This document shows, piece after piece, positions 25,963-34,462 of a stretch of 43,265 nucleotides of DNA. The position numbers were made by a program, and so were the translations under genes. Position 1 is the stretch's first letter. Each line of letters opens with the position of its first letter. The notes beneath the pieces were generated by a model, which was given only the letters and a program-made list of their open reading frames with translations, searched no databases and was not told the DNA's origin. The DNA comes from an uncultured Fusicatenibacter sp. (GTDB taxonomy: Bacteria > Bacillota > Clostridia > Lachnospirales > Lachnospiraceae), in the NCBI GenBank assembly GCA_902493585.1, contig CABUPZ010000017.1, positions 1-43,265 of the forward strand. The letters run 5' to 3'.

Positions 25963-26166
25963 TGTGGATAATGTGGATAATGGGGAGGAAAACTTTTCGG
26001 TAATCGTTATTATCAACCTGTTTTGGGGAAAAATGTCGAAAAGTATTGTATTTTAGGGGATTTTTTAGAAATGAGCCGTTCGAATTATGTAAACTTAGCT
26101 TTGCACATGTAATCCACAGAGGTGAAGGAAGAAAAATGTGTATAAAGTTGTGGATAATGTGGATAA
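25963..26166. promoter_or_regulatory. Cluster of DnaA boxes (two tandem pairs)
   Basis: TGTGGATAA, the complement of the perfect DnaA box TTATCCACA, occurs four times: 25963-25971, 25972-25980, 26149-26157 and 26158-26166. In each pair the boxes abut with a 9-bp period and the same orientation. Near matches lie at 26137-26145 (TGTGTATAA) and 26110-26118 (TAATCCACA). The region 25727-26190 is otherwise gene-free and AT-rich and lies just upstream of the replication-initiation genes. It could be a DnaA-responsive promoter or a DnaA-titration site. It is probably not the chromosomal origin, because dnaA and dnaN are absent. Confidence 0.8.
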
Positions 26167-26190
26167 ATGTCTTTGGATTTTGTTTGGACA

Positions 26191-26232
26191 AAAAGAGCCC
26201 CGGGCAGGACGGGTATGTCCAAAGCCGGGGCT
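26191..26232 (-). terminator. Rho-independent terminator after murC
   Basis: On the minus strand AGCCCCGG (26232-26225) pairs with CCGGGGCT (26203-26196) and is followed by CTTTTTG. A smaller GGAC/GTCC hairpin sits in the loop. It ends the murC transcript before the DnaA-box region. Confidence 0.85.
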
Positions 26233-26253
26233 TATTGTTCCGCCGGGATACAG

Positions 26254-27639
26254 TTACATGCCGAGCAGATTTTCGCCTACTTTTACAATGTCTCCCGCGC
26301 CCATAGTGATCAGAAGATCGCCGGGGGAGATGTGTTCCAGCAGGTAGTTTTCGATTTCATCGAAGGTTTCAAAATATTCACAGGGGGTTCCCTGCGCAAT
26401 GATTTTTTTCTGTAAATCTGCGGAAGAGATGCCCAGGGTGTCGGTTTCTCTTGCCGCATAGATTTTTGCCAGGACAACGCGGTCCGCCAGGGTCAGAGCT
26501 TTGGCGAACTCATCCATCAGAGCTTTTGTGCGGGTATAGGTGTGCGGCTGGAAGACGCACCAGGTTGTTTGGTGCGGACAGTCGGCAGCGGCTTTCAGGG
26601 TCGCTGCAATCTCCGTTGGATGATGGGCATAGTCATCAATGATCGTTACTTTTCCTACGGTTCCCTTGTACTGGAAACGGCGGTCGGTTCCTGTAAAAGT
26701 GGAAAATCCGTCGTGTACTGCTTCTGCCGGAAGTCCCAGTTCGCGGGCTACGGCAATGGCTGCCAGTGCGTTGGAAACATTGTGGATTCCCGGTACTTTC
26801 AGGGAATAGCGGCCAATGTTTTCACCGTGGCAGATGCAGTCGAAAGATGGATGTGCGAATCCGTCAAAGACGATATGCTCTGCGGTATAGTCGGCTTCCC
26901 TGGTGTTTTCCAGTGCATAGGTCAGCACTTTACAGTTCAGCCCGGCGGTAACAGTCTTATATTCGGGCGTATCCGCATTGATGATCAGCGCTCCGTCTTC
27001 GGGAAGCAGTTCCGCAAATTTCCGGAAAGAATGGCGGATATCATCAATATCCTTGAAGAAATCCAGATGGTCGGCATCCATGTTCAGGATGACACCGATT
27101 TTCGGGAAGAAGCTTAAAAAGCTGTTGGTGTACTCGCAGGCTTCGGTCAGGAAGGTTTCCGAGTTTCCCACACGGATATTTCCTCCGATGGACGGAAGGA
27201 TACCGCCGACGCTGATGGTCGGGTCACAGTCTCCCGCCAGGAGGACATGGGAGAGCAGAGAAGTGGTTGTGGTCTTTCCATGGGTTCCTGCGACGGCGAT
27301 CGGGGTGTCGTAGTTTTTCATGATCTGGCCGAGCAGTTCGGCTCTGGTCAGCATTGGAATCTGTTTCGCGATGGCTGCCTGATATTCCGGGTTGTCCGGA
27401 TGGATGGCGGCAGTATATACGACCAGGTCGATATCGTCCGTGATATTGGACGCTCTCTGGCCGTACTGGATCCCGGCTCCAAGCCCGGACAGATGATCGG
27501 TCAGAGGCGTTTCTTTGGCGTCAGAGCCGGAAATCTGAAATCCTTCCTTTAATAAAATTTCGGCAAGACCGCTCATACTGATGCCGCCGATTCCTATGAA
27601 ATGGATATGGATAGGTTTTGTAAAATCTACGGTATACAT
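26254..27639 (-). CDS. murC: UDP-N-acetylmuramate--L-alanine ligase
   Basis: A 461-residue ATP-dependent ligase that adds L-alanine to UDP-MurNAc, the first amino acid of the peptidoglycan stem. The Rossmann-like N-terminal domain begins HIHFIGIGGISMSGLAEILL. The ATP P-loop is GTHGKTTTT (118-126), the central domain includes LNMDADHLDFF, and the C-terminal domain contains IIDDYAHHPTEI and the VFQPHTYTRTKAL segment typical of MurC. The length is normal. AAGGAGA is eight bases before the ATG. It appears to be transcribed alone, with a terminator just after the stop codon. Confidence 0.97.
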   Translation of the reverse strand: MYTVDFTKPIHIHFIGIGGISMSGLAEILLKEGFQISGSDAKETPLTDHLSGLGAGIQYGQRASNITDDIDLVVYTAAIHPDNPEYQAAIAKQIPMLTRAELLGQIMKNYDTPIAVAGTHGKTTTTSLLSHVLLAGDCDPTISVGGILPSIGGNIRVGNSETFLTEACEYTNSFLSFFPKIGVILNMDADHLDFFKDIDDIRHSFRKFAELLPEDGALIINADTPEYKTVTAGLNCKVLTYALENTREADYTAEHIVFDGFAHPSFDCICHGENIGRYSLKVPGIHNVSNALAAIAVARELGLPAEAVHDGFSTFTGTDRRFQYKGTVGKVTIIDDYAHHPTEIAATLKAAADCPHQTTWCVFQPHTYTRTKALMDEFAKALTLADRVVLAKIYAARETDTLGISSADLQKKIIAQGTPCEYFETFDEIENYLLEHISPGDLLITMGAGDIVKVGENLLGM

Positions 27640-27690
27640 GATTTCTCCTTGATTTGTTTCCTTGATCTTGTTTTAGTAACTTCTGATATG

Positions 27691-27696
27691 ATTATA
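27691..27696 (-). promoter_or_regulatory. Possible -10 box of murC
   Basis: TATAAT on the minus strand lies about 52 bases before the murC start. The matching -35 is only a T-rich tract, so the promoter is weakly supported. The rest of 27640-28015 is AT-rich and shows no gene or clear structure. Confidence 0.4.
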
Positions 27697-28015
27697 CACA
27701 GGTTTAGAAAAAAAATCCAGCCTGGAGCGTATTTGAAAATCGTGTGAAGATATTTATGATTGCGGATTCTTATATCATTTAATAGGTAGAAACAGCGCTG
27801 CGGCACGTGAATAAGAGGGGAAAAACAGTGTGAAAGATTGTTTTTCTGCGGGTGAAAAAGAAAGAAACTGGTAAAAATTAATAAAAATTCAAATAAAAAC
27901 ATTCGTAAATTGTCGAAAAATGTAAAAAGTATGTAAAGCAAACTTTGGAAAGGAAAAATAATAGGTGAAAAGTCATAAAATGTAAGAAATAATTTCACGA
28001 AATATATTAAAAATG

Positions 28016-28044
28016 TTCACAATTATGAGAGTTTATGCTATAAT
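28016..28044 (+). promoter_or_regulatory. Promoter of the glgC-glgD operon
   Basis: TTCACA (28016-28021) and TATAAT (28039-28044) are 17 bases apart, and TGC just before the -10 makes it an extended -10 promoter. The glgC start is 35 bases downstream of the -10 box. Confidence 0.8.
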
Positions 28045-28078
28045 CAAAGCATCCTAATATACGACAAGAGGTGATTGC

Positions 28079-29350
28079 ATGATTAAGAAAGAAATGATAG
28101 CGATGCTGTTAGCCGGCGGCCAGGGAAGCAGACTTGGTGTGCTCACCGAAAAAGTTGCAAAGCCGGCAGTAGCATTTGGCGGTAAATATCGGATCATCGA
28201 TTTTCCGCTCAGCAACTGTATCAATTCAGGCATTGATACAGTAGGTGTTTTGACACAATACCAGCCATTACGCCTTAATACTCATATTGGAATTGGTATT
28301 CCGTGGGATTTGGATAGAAACGTTGGTGGAGTGACCGTGCTGCCGCCATACGAAAAAAGTACAAGCAGTGAGTGGTACAGCGGTACAGCGAATGCGATTT
28401 ATCAGAATATGGCATATATGGAGACATATAATCCGGACTATGTCCTGATCCTCTCCGGTGACCATATTTACAAGATGGACTATGAAGTAATGCTGGATTA
28501 CCACAAGGCAAACAATGCGGACGTTACGATCGCATGTATGCCGGTGCCCATCGAGGAGGAAAGCCGTTTCGGTGTCATGATCACAGACGGAAACGGAAAG
28601 ATTACGGATTTTGAAGAAAAACCGGAGCATCCGAGAAGCAACCTTGCTTCTATGGGTATCTATATTTTCAGCTGGCCGGCACTGAAGGAGTCTTTACAGG
28701 CGCTGAAGGATCAGCAGGGCTGTGACTTTGGAAAACATATTCTTCCGTACTGCAAGGACAACGGCAAGCGTCTGTTTGCTTATGAGTTCAACGGATACTG
28801 GAAAGATGTGGGAACCCTGGGTTCTTATTGGGAAGCCAATATGGAACTGATCGATATTATTCCGGAGTTCAACCTGTATGAGGAATTCTGGAAGATCTAT
28901 ACCAAGGCTGATATCATCCGCCCGCAGTACATTGCAGCCGAAGCTACAGTAGAGCGCAGTATTATTGGCGAAGGCGCTGAGATTTACGGGGAAGTACATA
29001 ATTCTGTCATAGGGGCAGACGTAAAGATTGAAAAAGGTGCCGTGATCCGCGATTCGATTATCATGCGTCACAGTCAGATCGGAGAAGGAACGACGATCGA
29101 CAAGGCGATCATTGCAGAGAATGTCAAAGTAGGTGCCAATGTTGTCATGGGAGTAGGCGAGGAAGCGCCGAACGTTCTGAAACCGAAAATCTATTCCTTC
29201 GGACTGGTGACCGTCGGAGAAAATGCGGTGATTCCGGACAATGTGAAGATTGGAAAGAATGTATGCATTTCCGGTGTGACCACTGCAGAAGATTATCCAA
29301 ACGGCGAGCTGCCAAGCGGCGGTGCAATCGTAGAGAAGGATGGTGAATAA
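28079..29350 (+). CDS. glgC: Glucose-1-phosphate adenylyltransferase (ADP-glucose pyrophosphorylase)
   Basis: A 423-residue nucleotidyltransferase that makes ADP-glucose from glucose-1-phosphate and ATP, the committed step of glycogen synthesis. It has the nucleotide-binding signature LLAGGQGSRLGVLT at the N-terminus, IIDFPLSNCINSG, SGDHIYKMDY and the substrate-site FEEKPEHP, followed by a left-handed beta-helix of hexapeptide repeats (for example SIIGEGAEIYGEV). The start has AGAGGTG eight bases upstream. It overlaps nothing; glgD begins one base after its stop codon, the usual Firmicute arrangement in which GlgC and GlgD form a mixed complex. Confidence 0.97.
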   Translation: MIKKEMIAMLLAGGQGSRLGVLTEKVAKPAVAFGGKYRIIDFPLSNCINSGIDTVGVLTQYQPLRLNTHIGIGIPWDLDRNVGGVTVLPPYEKSTSSEWYSGTANAIYQNMAYMETYNPDYVLILSGDHIYKMDYEVMLDYHKANNADVTIACMPVPIEEESRFGVMITDGNGKITDFEEKPEHPRSNLASMGIYIFSWPALKESLQALKDQQGCDFGKHILPYCKDNGKRLFAYEFNGYWKDVGTLGSYWEANMELIDIIPEFNLYEEFWKIYTKADIIRPQYIAAEATVERSIIGEGAEIYGEVHNSVIGADVKIEKGAVIRDSIIMRHSQIGEGTTIDKAIIAENVKVGANVVMGVGEEAPNVLKPKIYSFGLVTVGENAVIPDNVKIGKNVCISGVTTAEDYPNGELPSGGAIVEKDGE

Positions 29351-29351
29351 T

Positions 29352-30470
29352 ATGAGAGCATTGGGAATAATTCTGGCAGGTGGAAACAGCAACAGGATGA
29401 GAGAGTTATCCAATAAGAGAGCCGTTGCAGCCATGCCTGTAGCGGGAAGCTTCCGGAGCATTGACTTTGCACTGAGCAGCATGACGAACTCTCATATTCA
29501 GAAGGTGGCAGTCCTGACACAGTATAACGCACGTTCTCTGAACGAGCATCTGAATTCCTCCAAATGGTGGGATTTCGGACGGAAACAGGGAGGACTGTTT
29601 GTCTTCTCCCCGACGGTAACTGTCGGCAACAGCTGGTGGTACCGTGGAACCGCGGACGCTATTTATCAGAACTTGTCCTGGCTGAAAAACAGCCATGAGC
29701 CGTATGTGGTGATCGCTTCCGGCGACGGCGTGTACAAGCTTGATTTTAATAAAGTTCTGGAATATCATATTGCCAAACGTGCGGATGTCACCGTTGTCTG
29801 CACCGAAGCAAACCAGGTAGAAGATATCAGCCGTTTCGGCGTACTGAAAATGAATGAAGACTGCCGGATCGAAGAATTTGAAGAAAAACCGATGATGGCG
29901 AGATCCAATGTGATTTCCACCGGTATCTACGTGATCCGGAGAAGACAGCTGATTGAGATGATCGAGCGCTGCGCGCAGGAAGGACGTTACGATTTCGTCA
30001 ACGACGTGCTGATCCGCTATAAGAATCTGAAACGGATCTACGGATACAAGATCGATACTTACTGGAGCAACATCGCATCGGTCGAGGATTACTACAGGAC
30101 CAATATGGATTTCCTGAAACCGGAGGTGCGGAAATACTTTTTCGAAGAGTATCCGGGGGTTTATTCCAAAATCGATGACCTGCCGCCGGCAAAATATAAT
30201 CCGGGAAGCTGCGTGAAGAACTCCCTGGTAGCGAGCGGATGTATCATCAACGGTTATGTTGAGAATTCTATTCTCTTTAAAACGGCGTATGTCGGAAATA
30301 ACTGCGTGATCAAAAACTCAATCATTTTGAATGATGTTTATCTTGGAGATAATACACACATCGAGAACTGTATTGTGGAGAGTCGCGATACGATTCGGGC
30401 AAACTCTTATCACTGCGGAGAAGATGGAATCAAGATTGTAGTAGAGAAAAACGAAAGATATGCCATTTAA
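29352..30470 (+). CDS. glgD: GlgD subunit of ADP-glucose pyrophosphorylase
   Basis: A 372-residue GlgC paralogue that acts as partner or regulatory subunit in Firmicutes. It keeps the fold but shows the altered N-terminal motif GIILAGGNSNRMRELSNKRA, so the catalytic site is weakened as expected for GlgD. The segments RSIDFALSSMTNS, WWYRGTADAIYQNL and FEEKPMMARSN match the family, and the C-terminus has hexapeptide-like repeats. The ATG at 29352 is preferred: AGAAGG lies about 11 bases upstream, while the ATG at 29340 would have none. Co-transcribed with glgC. Confidence 0.95.
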   Translation: MRALGIILAGGNSNRMRELSNKRAVAAMPVAGSFRSIDFALSSMTNSHIQKVAVLTQYNARSLNEHLNSSKWWDFGRKQGGLFVFSPTVTVGNSWWYRGTADAIYQNLSWLKNSHEPYVVIASGDGVYKLDFNKVLEYHIAKRADVTVVCTEANQVEDISRFGVLKMNEDCRIEEFEEKPMMARSNVISTGIYVIRRRQLIEMIERCAQEGRYDFVNDVLIRYKNLKRIYGYKIDTYWSNIASVEDYYRTNMDFLKPEVRKYFFEEYPGVYSKIDDLPPAKYNPGSCVKNSLVASGCIINGYVENSILFKTAYVGNNCVIKNSIILNDVYLGDNTHIENCIVESRDTIRANSYHCGEDGIKIVVEKNERYAI

Positions 30471-30497
30471 ATTACGAGGTGAAAGGGGAAGCTGGTT

Positions 30498-30779
30498 ATG
30501 AACATTACAGATGTCAGAGTACGCAAGGTAGCAAAAGAAGGAAAAATGAAAGCAGTGGTGTCAATCACGATCGACGACGAATTTGTAGTGCATGATATTA
30601 AAGTGATTGAGGGGGAAAAAGGAATGTTTATCGCGATGCCGAGCCGTAAGGCGACCGACGGCGAATACCGCGATATCGCGCACCCGATCAATTCCCAGAC
30701 GAGAGAGCGGATTCAGAACATTATTCTGGAGAAATACGAACAGACTGCAGCAGAAGAAGAGGCTGCAGCTGAAGAGTAA
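30498..30779 (+). CDS. spoVG: SpoVG, RNA/DNA-binding regulator
   Basis: A 93-residue protein that matches SpoVG over its full length: MNITDVRVRKVAKEGKMKAV, EFVVHDIKVIEGEKGMF and MPSRKATDGEYRDIAHPIN. SpoVG is a broadly conserved nucleic-acid-binding regulator of Firmicutes and spirochaetes involved in sporulation septation, cell-envelope and virulence functions. The C-terminal tail is Ala/Glu-rich. It lies only 27 bases after glgD with AGGTGAAAGGGGAAG upstream, so it may be co-expressed with the glycogen genes, and ends at a terminator. Confidence 0.97.
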   Translation: MNITDVRVRKVAKEGKMKAVVSITIDDEFVVHDIKVIEGEKGMFIAMPSRKATDGEYRDIAHPINSQTRERIQNIILEKYEQTAAEEEAAAEE

Positions 30780-30814
30780 GCGTAAACACCGAAGCATATC
30801 TTGAAGTATAAAAA

Positions 30815-30857
30815 GGATCGGAAATGTGGTCTGAGACTGCATTTTCGATCTTTTTTT
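30815..30857 (+). terminator. Rho-independent terminator after spoVG
   Basis: 30815-30829 pairs with 30837-30851 through a 15-base stem containing G-T pairs, followed by a run of seven T. It closes the glgC-glgD-spoVG unit. Confidence 0.85.
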
Positions 30858-30881
30858 CTTTTCTTTTATGGAATTTTCGTG

Positions 30882-30887
30882 TATAAT
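30882..30887 (+). promoter_or_regulatory. Possible -10 box of the rRNA methyltransferase gene
   Basis: TATAAT lies about 80 bases before the gene. The -35 at the correct distance is only TTTTCT, within the previous terminator tract, so support is modest. Confidence 0.4.
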
Positions 30888-30964
30888 TTTCCGGATATGA
30901 ATGGAGCGGAAGATAACCGTGCAGCTGGCTGAACGGCCGCGCGGAAAGCAGAAAGGAGAAGACG

Positions 30965-32542
30965 ATGACCTATTTGCCGGAGAAATTTCGGAAGCGGATG
31001 CAGGAGATGCTGGGAGAAGAGTATGAGGAGTTTCTTGCCTCCTATGAACAGCCGAGGACGTATGGACTGCGTGTGAATACCAGAAAGATGACACCGGAGG
31101 AATTTGAAGAACGGAAGATTTTTCCGGTAAAAAGGATTCCATGGGTGGAGAACGGATTTTTCTATGAAGGGGATGTACGGCCGGCACAGCATCCGCTGTA
31201 TGCGGCCGGCGCTTACTATCTTCAGGAACCGAGTGCGATGACCCCGGCGGCGTGTCTGCCGGTGGAGCCGGGGGAACGTGTGCTGGATCTCTGCGCGGCG
31301 CCGGGAGGCAAGGCGACGGAACTTGGGGCAAAGCTGAAAGGAAAAGGCGTGCTGGTGGCAAATGACATCAGCAATTCCCGGGCAAAGGCTTTGCTTTATA
31401 ACCTGGAAGTATTTGGCATCGACAATGCGTTTGTGACCAATGAAACCCCGGCACGGCTGGCGGATGCCTTTGAGGGATATTTCGACAAGATCCTGGTGGA
31501 TGCGCCGTGTTCCGGGGAGGGGATGTTTCGGAAGGAGCAGGCGGTTGCCAGGGACTGGACGCCGGAAAAATCGGAGTATTTTGCCGGACAGCAGCGGGAG
31601 ATCGTACGGCAGGCGGTGCGGATGCTGCGCCCGGGAGGAAAGCTGCTGTATTCCACCTGTACATTCGCGCCGTGCGAAGATGAGCAGACGATCGCCTGGA
31701 CGCTGGAGCAGTTTCCGCAGATGCACCTGATCTCACTGCCTGAATATGAAGGATTTTCTCCCGGACGCCCGGAGTGGGGAAATTCTGCCGGATATCCAGA
31801 ACGGGGCAACGGAAATTCTGCTGGATATCCGGAAGGGACAAATGGAAACAGTGAGCTGAAACGCTGTGTCCGCATCTGGCCGCACAAAATGAATGGGGAA
31901 GGTCATTTTCTGGCGCTTCTGGAAAAAGACGGTGCGGACAGAAGTACCTCCGGAGCACAGGAAGAAAGCCGGGCAGAGCAGCTGTTAGGAATCATCGGGG
32001 AACAGAATGTGAAGCGACCGCAGATGGAAACAAAGCGGAACCGGGGACAGAATGAGCGGAAAAAATCCGGGAAAAAGGGAAAAGCTGCAGGGGGTATTTC
32101 GGAAAATGCATTGTCCCGCAGGGACCGGGAACTGATCGAAGAATTTCTGAAACCCTGCAGCCACAGCTTTCCGGTGGAGCGCATGGAACTGCGTGGACAG
32201 AAGGTCTATCTGGTCCCGGAACTGCCGGAAACGGTGAGAGGCCTGAAATTCCTGCGCAACGGCCTGTATATGGGAGAAATCCGCAAAGACCGGTTTGAGC
32301 CGTCCCAGCAGCTGGCGATGAGCCTGGGGGCGGGAGAATTTCAGGAATGTATCAGCCTGGAGCCGGACGATGAGCGGGCACAACGGTATCTGAGAGGGGA
32401 AACCCTGAATGTCCGTCCGGAGGAAACTCAAAGTCCGTCCGGCTGGAAGCTGGTATGCGTCGAAGGTCTTCCGCTGGGCTGGGGAAAGCTGGTGCAGGGC
32501 GTGCTGAAAAATAAGTATCAGAGCAGCTGGAGGAAAAACTGA
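30965..32542 (+). CDS. RsmF/RsmB-type rRNA m5C methyltransferase
   Basis: A 525-residue SAM-dependent RNA cytosine-5 methyltransferase of the NOL1/NOP2/sun family, RsmF (YebU)-like, with a C-terminal PUA-like RNA-binding region. SAM contacts include VLDLCAAPGGKATEL (106-120) and VANDISNSRAKAL. The two catalytic cysteines are C182 in DAPCSGEGMF and C232 in STCTFAPCEDEQ. A 33-bp tandem repeat inserts GNSAGYPE twice (272-279 and 283-290) with a partial third copy, then an Arg/Lys/Gly-rich segment (about 325-385). The C-terminal part has GLKFLRNGLYMGEIRKDRFEPS, typical of RsmF. AAGGAGAA precedes the ATG. Confidence 0.93.
   Translation: MTYLPEKFRKRMQEMLGEEYEEFLASYEQPRTYGLRVNTRKMTPEEFEERKIFPVKRIPWVENGFFYEGDVRPAQHPLYAAGAYYLQEPSAMTPAACLPVEPGERVLDLCAAPGGKATELGAKLKGKGVLVANDISNSRAKALLYNLEVFGIDNAFVTNETPARLADAFEGYFDKILVDAPCSGEGMFRKEQAVARDWTPEKSEYFAGQQREIVRQAVRMLRPGGKLLYSTCTFAPCEDEQTIAWTLEQFPQMHLISLPEYEGFSPGRPEWGNSAGYPERGNGNSAGYPEGTNGNSELKRCVRIWPHKMNGEGHFLALLEKDGADRSTSGAQEESRAEQLLGIIGEQNVKRPQMETKRNRGQNERKKSGKKGKAAGGISENALSRRDRELIEEFLKPCSHSFPVERMELRGQKVYLVPELPETVRGLKFLRNGLYMGEIRKDRFEPSQQLAMSLGAGEFQECISLEPDDERAQRYLRGETLNVRPEETQSPSGWKLVCVEGLPLGWGKLVQGVLKNKYQSSWRKN
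31778..31854 (+). repeat. 33-bp in-frame tandem repeat inside the methyltransferase gene
   Basis: Copy one (31778-31810) and copy two (31811-31843) begin GGAAATTCTGC and share GGATATCC; a third copy starts at 31844 and breaks down. The period is exactly eleven codons, so length changes keep the frame. It falls between the catalytic domain and the strand containing RIWPHKMNGEGHF. Confidence 0.9.
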
Positions 32543-32662
32543 GGAATTGTTACGGTGGACCGTTTGATTTGCAAAGTTTTCAGATATTCCTGGAAAGGAA
32601 CATGAATTAATAACAAAATAAGACGACATGTTACGGAAATATTACGGGAATTTAAAAAAAGC

Positions 32663-32691
32663 TTTCATTTTCCCATAGACTATGCTATAAT
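32663..32691 (+). promoter_or_regulatory. Extended -10 promoter of the 3D-domain protein gene
   Basis: TGCTATAAT (-10 at 32686-32691) is an extended -10 element; TTTCAT at 32663-32668 is a poor -35 at 17-base spacing. The leader is about 80 bases. Confidence 0.6.
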
Positions 32692-32769
32692 GGGTGCGAA
32701 GTTGTGTAAATGAAGTGCTTTTGAAGCAGAATCCTTCAGAAGCGGTCTATGATTCATGAGGTATACGAC

Positions 32770-33981
32770 ATGCGAAACAAGAAAAAATTCAGTCTGATCC
32801 TTTCCGTAATCCTTACAGCAGCAAGTGTGCTTCCCTGTTACGGAGCAACGACCCAGGAGAAGATCACTGACGCGCAGAATGAGCAGGCGCAGACACAGTC
32901 TGAACTGGAAAGCGTGCAGGAACAGATTGACGAGCTGAATTCCCAAAAAGATCAGTCGCAGGCATATCTGACAGATCTGAATCAGCAGCTGGAAGATTTA
33001 ACGAAAGAAATGGAGCAGCTTCAGAACCAGTACAGCGAGAAAGAAAAGGAGCTGGAGCAGGTTCAGAAGGAACTGGAGGAAGCGGAACAGCAGCGGCAAG
33101 AGCAGTACGATGCGATGAAGGACAGAATACAGTATATGTATGAAAGTTCCAGCAGCAACAATTATCTGGCAATCTTACTGACTTCCGGAGACATTTCTGA
33201 ATTCCTCAACAGAGCAGAGTATATCCAGCAGGTTTCCTCCTATGACCGGGAGATGCTGGAAGCATACATGGAGACGGTGGAAACCGTAGAGAGCAAAGAA
33301 CAGGAAGTACTGCAAGAGCAGGAAGAGATCAAAAACCTGCAGGAACAGAGCAATCAGAAACAGGAAGCGGTACAGGAAATGTATTCCGCAACCTATCAGC
33401 AGCTCCGTACATACAGTGAACAGCTTGACAGCGCACAGGCAAGCCAGAATGAACTGATGGCAGAAATCAGTGCTCAGCAGGAAACGCTGAACGGGCTGAT
33501 CCGACAGGCAAAAGAAGAAGAGATAGCGGCACAGAAAAAAGCCGAGGAGGAGGCCGCAGCCAAAGCAGCGGCGGAAGAGGCAGCAAGACAGCAGAGTGCA
33601 GCGAGCAGCAGCCAGAGCTCTAAGAAGAACTCCAGTACATCCGGTTCCGGAGCAGCCGCTTCGGCACAGGAAAGCACACAGAGTAGCAGTTCCTCCGGCG
33701 GAACGTATCTGGGCAAATTCCGGGTAACCGGATACTGTGCATGTTCCATCTGCTGCGGCTCATGGGCAGGCGGCGGCACAGCCAGCGGAACAACTCCGAC
33801 ACCGGGCAGAACCATCGCCATGGGCGGAGTACCGTTTGGAACAAAGCTGATGATCAATGGACAAGTCTACACGGTAGAAGACCGCGGAACCGCATACGGC
33901 CACGTGGATATGTTCTTCGGCAGCCATTCTGAGGCGCTGGCATTCGGCGTTCAGTATGTGGACGTGTATCAGGTAAATTAA
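32770..33981 (+). CDS. Secreted coiled-coil protein with C-terminal 3D domain
   Basis: A 403-residue exported protein. It starts with a signal peptide (charged KKK, then FSLILSVILTAASVLPCYGA), followed by a long Gln/Glu-rich coiled coil (about 28-270) like those of PcsB/CwlO-type wall enzymes. A Ser/Ala-rich linker leads to a 3D domain (about 315-403), with FRVTGYCACSICCGSWAGG, TIAMGGVPFGTKLMI and the aspartates of VEDRGTAYGHVDMFF. 3D domains occur in lytic transglycosylase-like wall-remodelling proteins such as YabE and YocH. The ATG at 32770 has GAGG eight bases upstream; one at 32749 is also in frame. It is a single-gene unit ending at a terminator. Confidence 0.88.
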   Translation: MRNKKKFSLILSVILTAASVLPCYGATTQEKITDAQNEQAQTQSELESVQEQIDELNSQKDQSQAYLTDLNQQLEDLTKEMEQLQNQYSEKEKELEQVQKELEEAEQQRQEQYDAMKDRIQYMYESSSSNNYLAILLTSGDISEFLNRAEYIQQVSSYDREMLEAYMETVETVESKEQEVLQEQEEIKNLQEQSNQKQEAVQEMYSATYQQLRTYSEQLDSAQASQNELMAEISAQQETLNGLIRQAKEEEIAAQKKAEEEAAAKAAAEEAARQQSAASSSQSSKKNSSTSGSGAAASAQESTQSSSSSGGTYLGKFRVTGYCACSICCGSWAGGGTASGTTPTPGRTIAMGGVPFGTKLMINGQVYTVEDRGTAYGHVDMFFGSHSEALAFGVQYVDVYQVN

Positions 33982-33993
33982 TTGAAAACGAAC

Positions 33994-34024
33994 GAAAAAC
34001 ACCCACTCAGGGTGTTTTTCTGTT
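33994..34024 (+). terminator. Terminator after the 3D-domain protein gene
   Basis: AAAAACACCC (33995-34004) pairs with GGGTGTTTTT (34010-34019) around a five-base loop, and the T-rich arm runs into CTGTTTTC. The following stretch up to 34204 shows no gene. Confidence 0.85.
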
Positions 34025-34204
34025 TTCAGGCAACGGAAGGCTATGTTTTTTGATCCACTATTTGCTGATATACAAATGCCGGAATCCTCTGGCATACGTA
34101 TGTCACCCATTCAGGGGTTTTGGTGATGGAGGTACAAGGTATATCACCTGCCTCTCTCTCTGCTTTCGTCCGTTTTAGTTTCTGAAATTTTAAACCTCAT
34201 TAAA

Positions 34205-34279
34205 GAAAAGTTAGGAGCCGTACAAAAAAATATTGACAAACAGAAAGACTGCTTTTATAATTGGAAAAGTTAGGAAGCG
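34205..34279 (+). promoter_or_regulatory. Consensus promoter of the MarR-ABC operon flanked by direct repeats
   Basis: TTGACA (34233-34238) and TATAAT (34256-34261) are both perfect and 17 bases apart. The sequence GAAAAGTTAGGA lies on both sides, at 34205-34216 and 34264-34275, the second right where transcription would start. These direct repeats are candidate binding sites for the MarR protein encoded next. About 200 bases of leader separate promoter and gene. Confidence 0.8.
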
Positions 34280-34462
34280 AACCAGTATGACTTTCGTTAA
34301 ATAATCTGATCAATTGCGCAGAATGTTTTTGGACCTGTGTAATCGGGAAAACAGGAAGACGAATGATTTGGTTATTTGCGAAATGATGTACGGGCATCTG
34401 CCTTCGCCGTCTTTTATGAAGGAGAAGTGTTTGGGATGCGTAACACCAACAGGAGCGGGAAA

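Noticed and set aside
25963..26166. Chromosomal replication origin
   Set aside because: DnaA boxes are present but dnaA, dnaN, recF or rpmH are not in the window, so a regulatory or titration site is more likely.
25727..26191. N-terminal extension of the DnaD-like protein by 155 residues
   Set aside because: It would run through the DnaA-box region and has unusual composition (His/Ile/Phe-rich); a good start exists at 25726.
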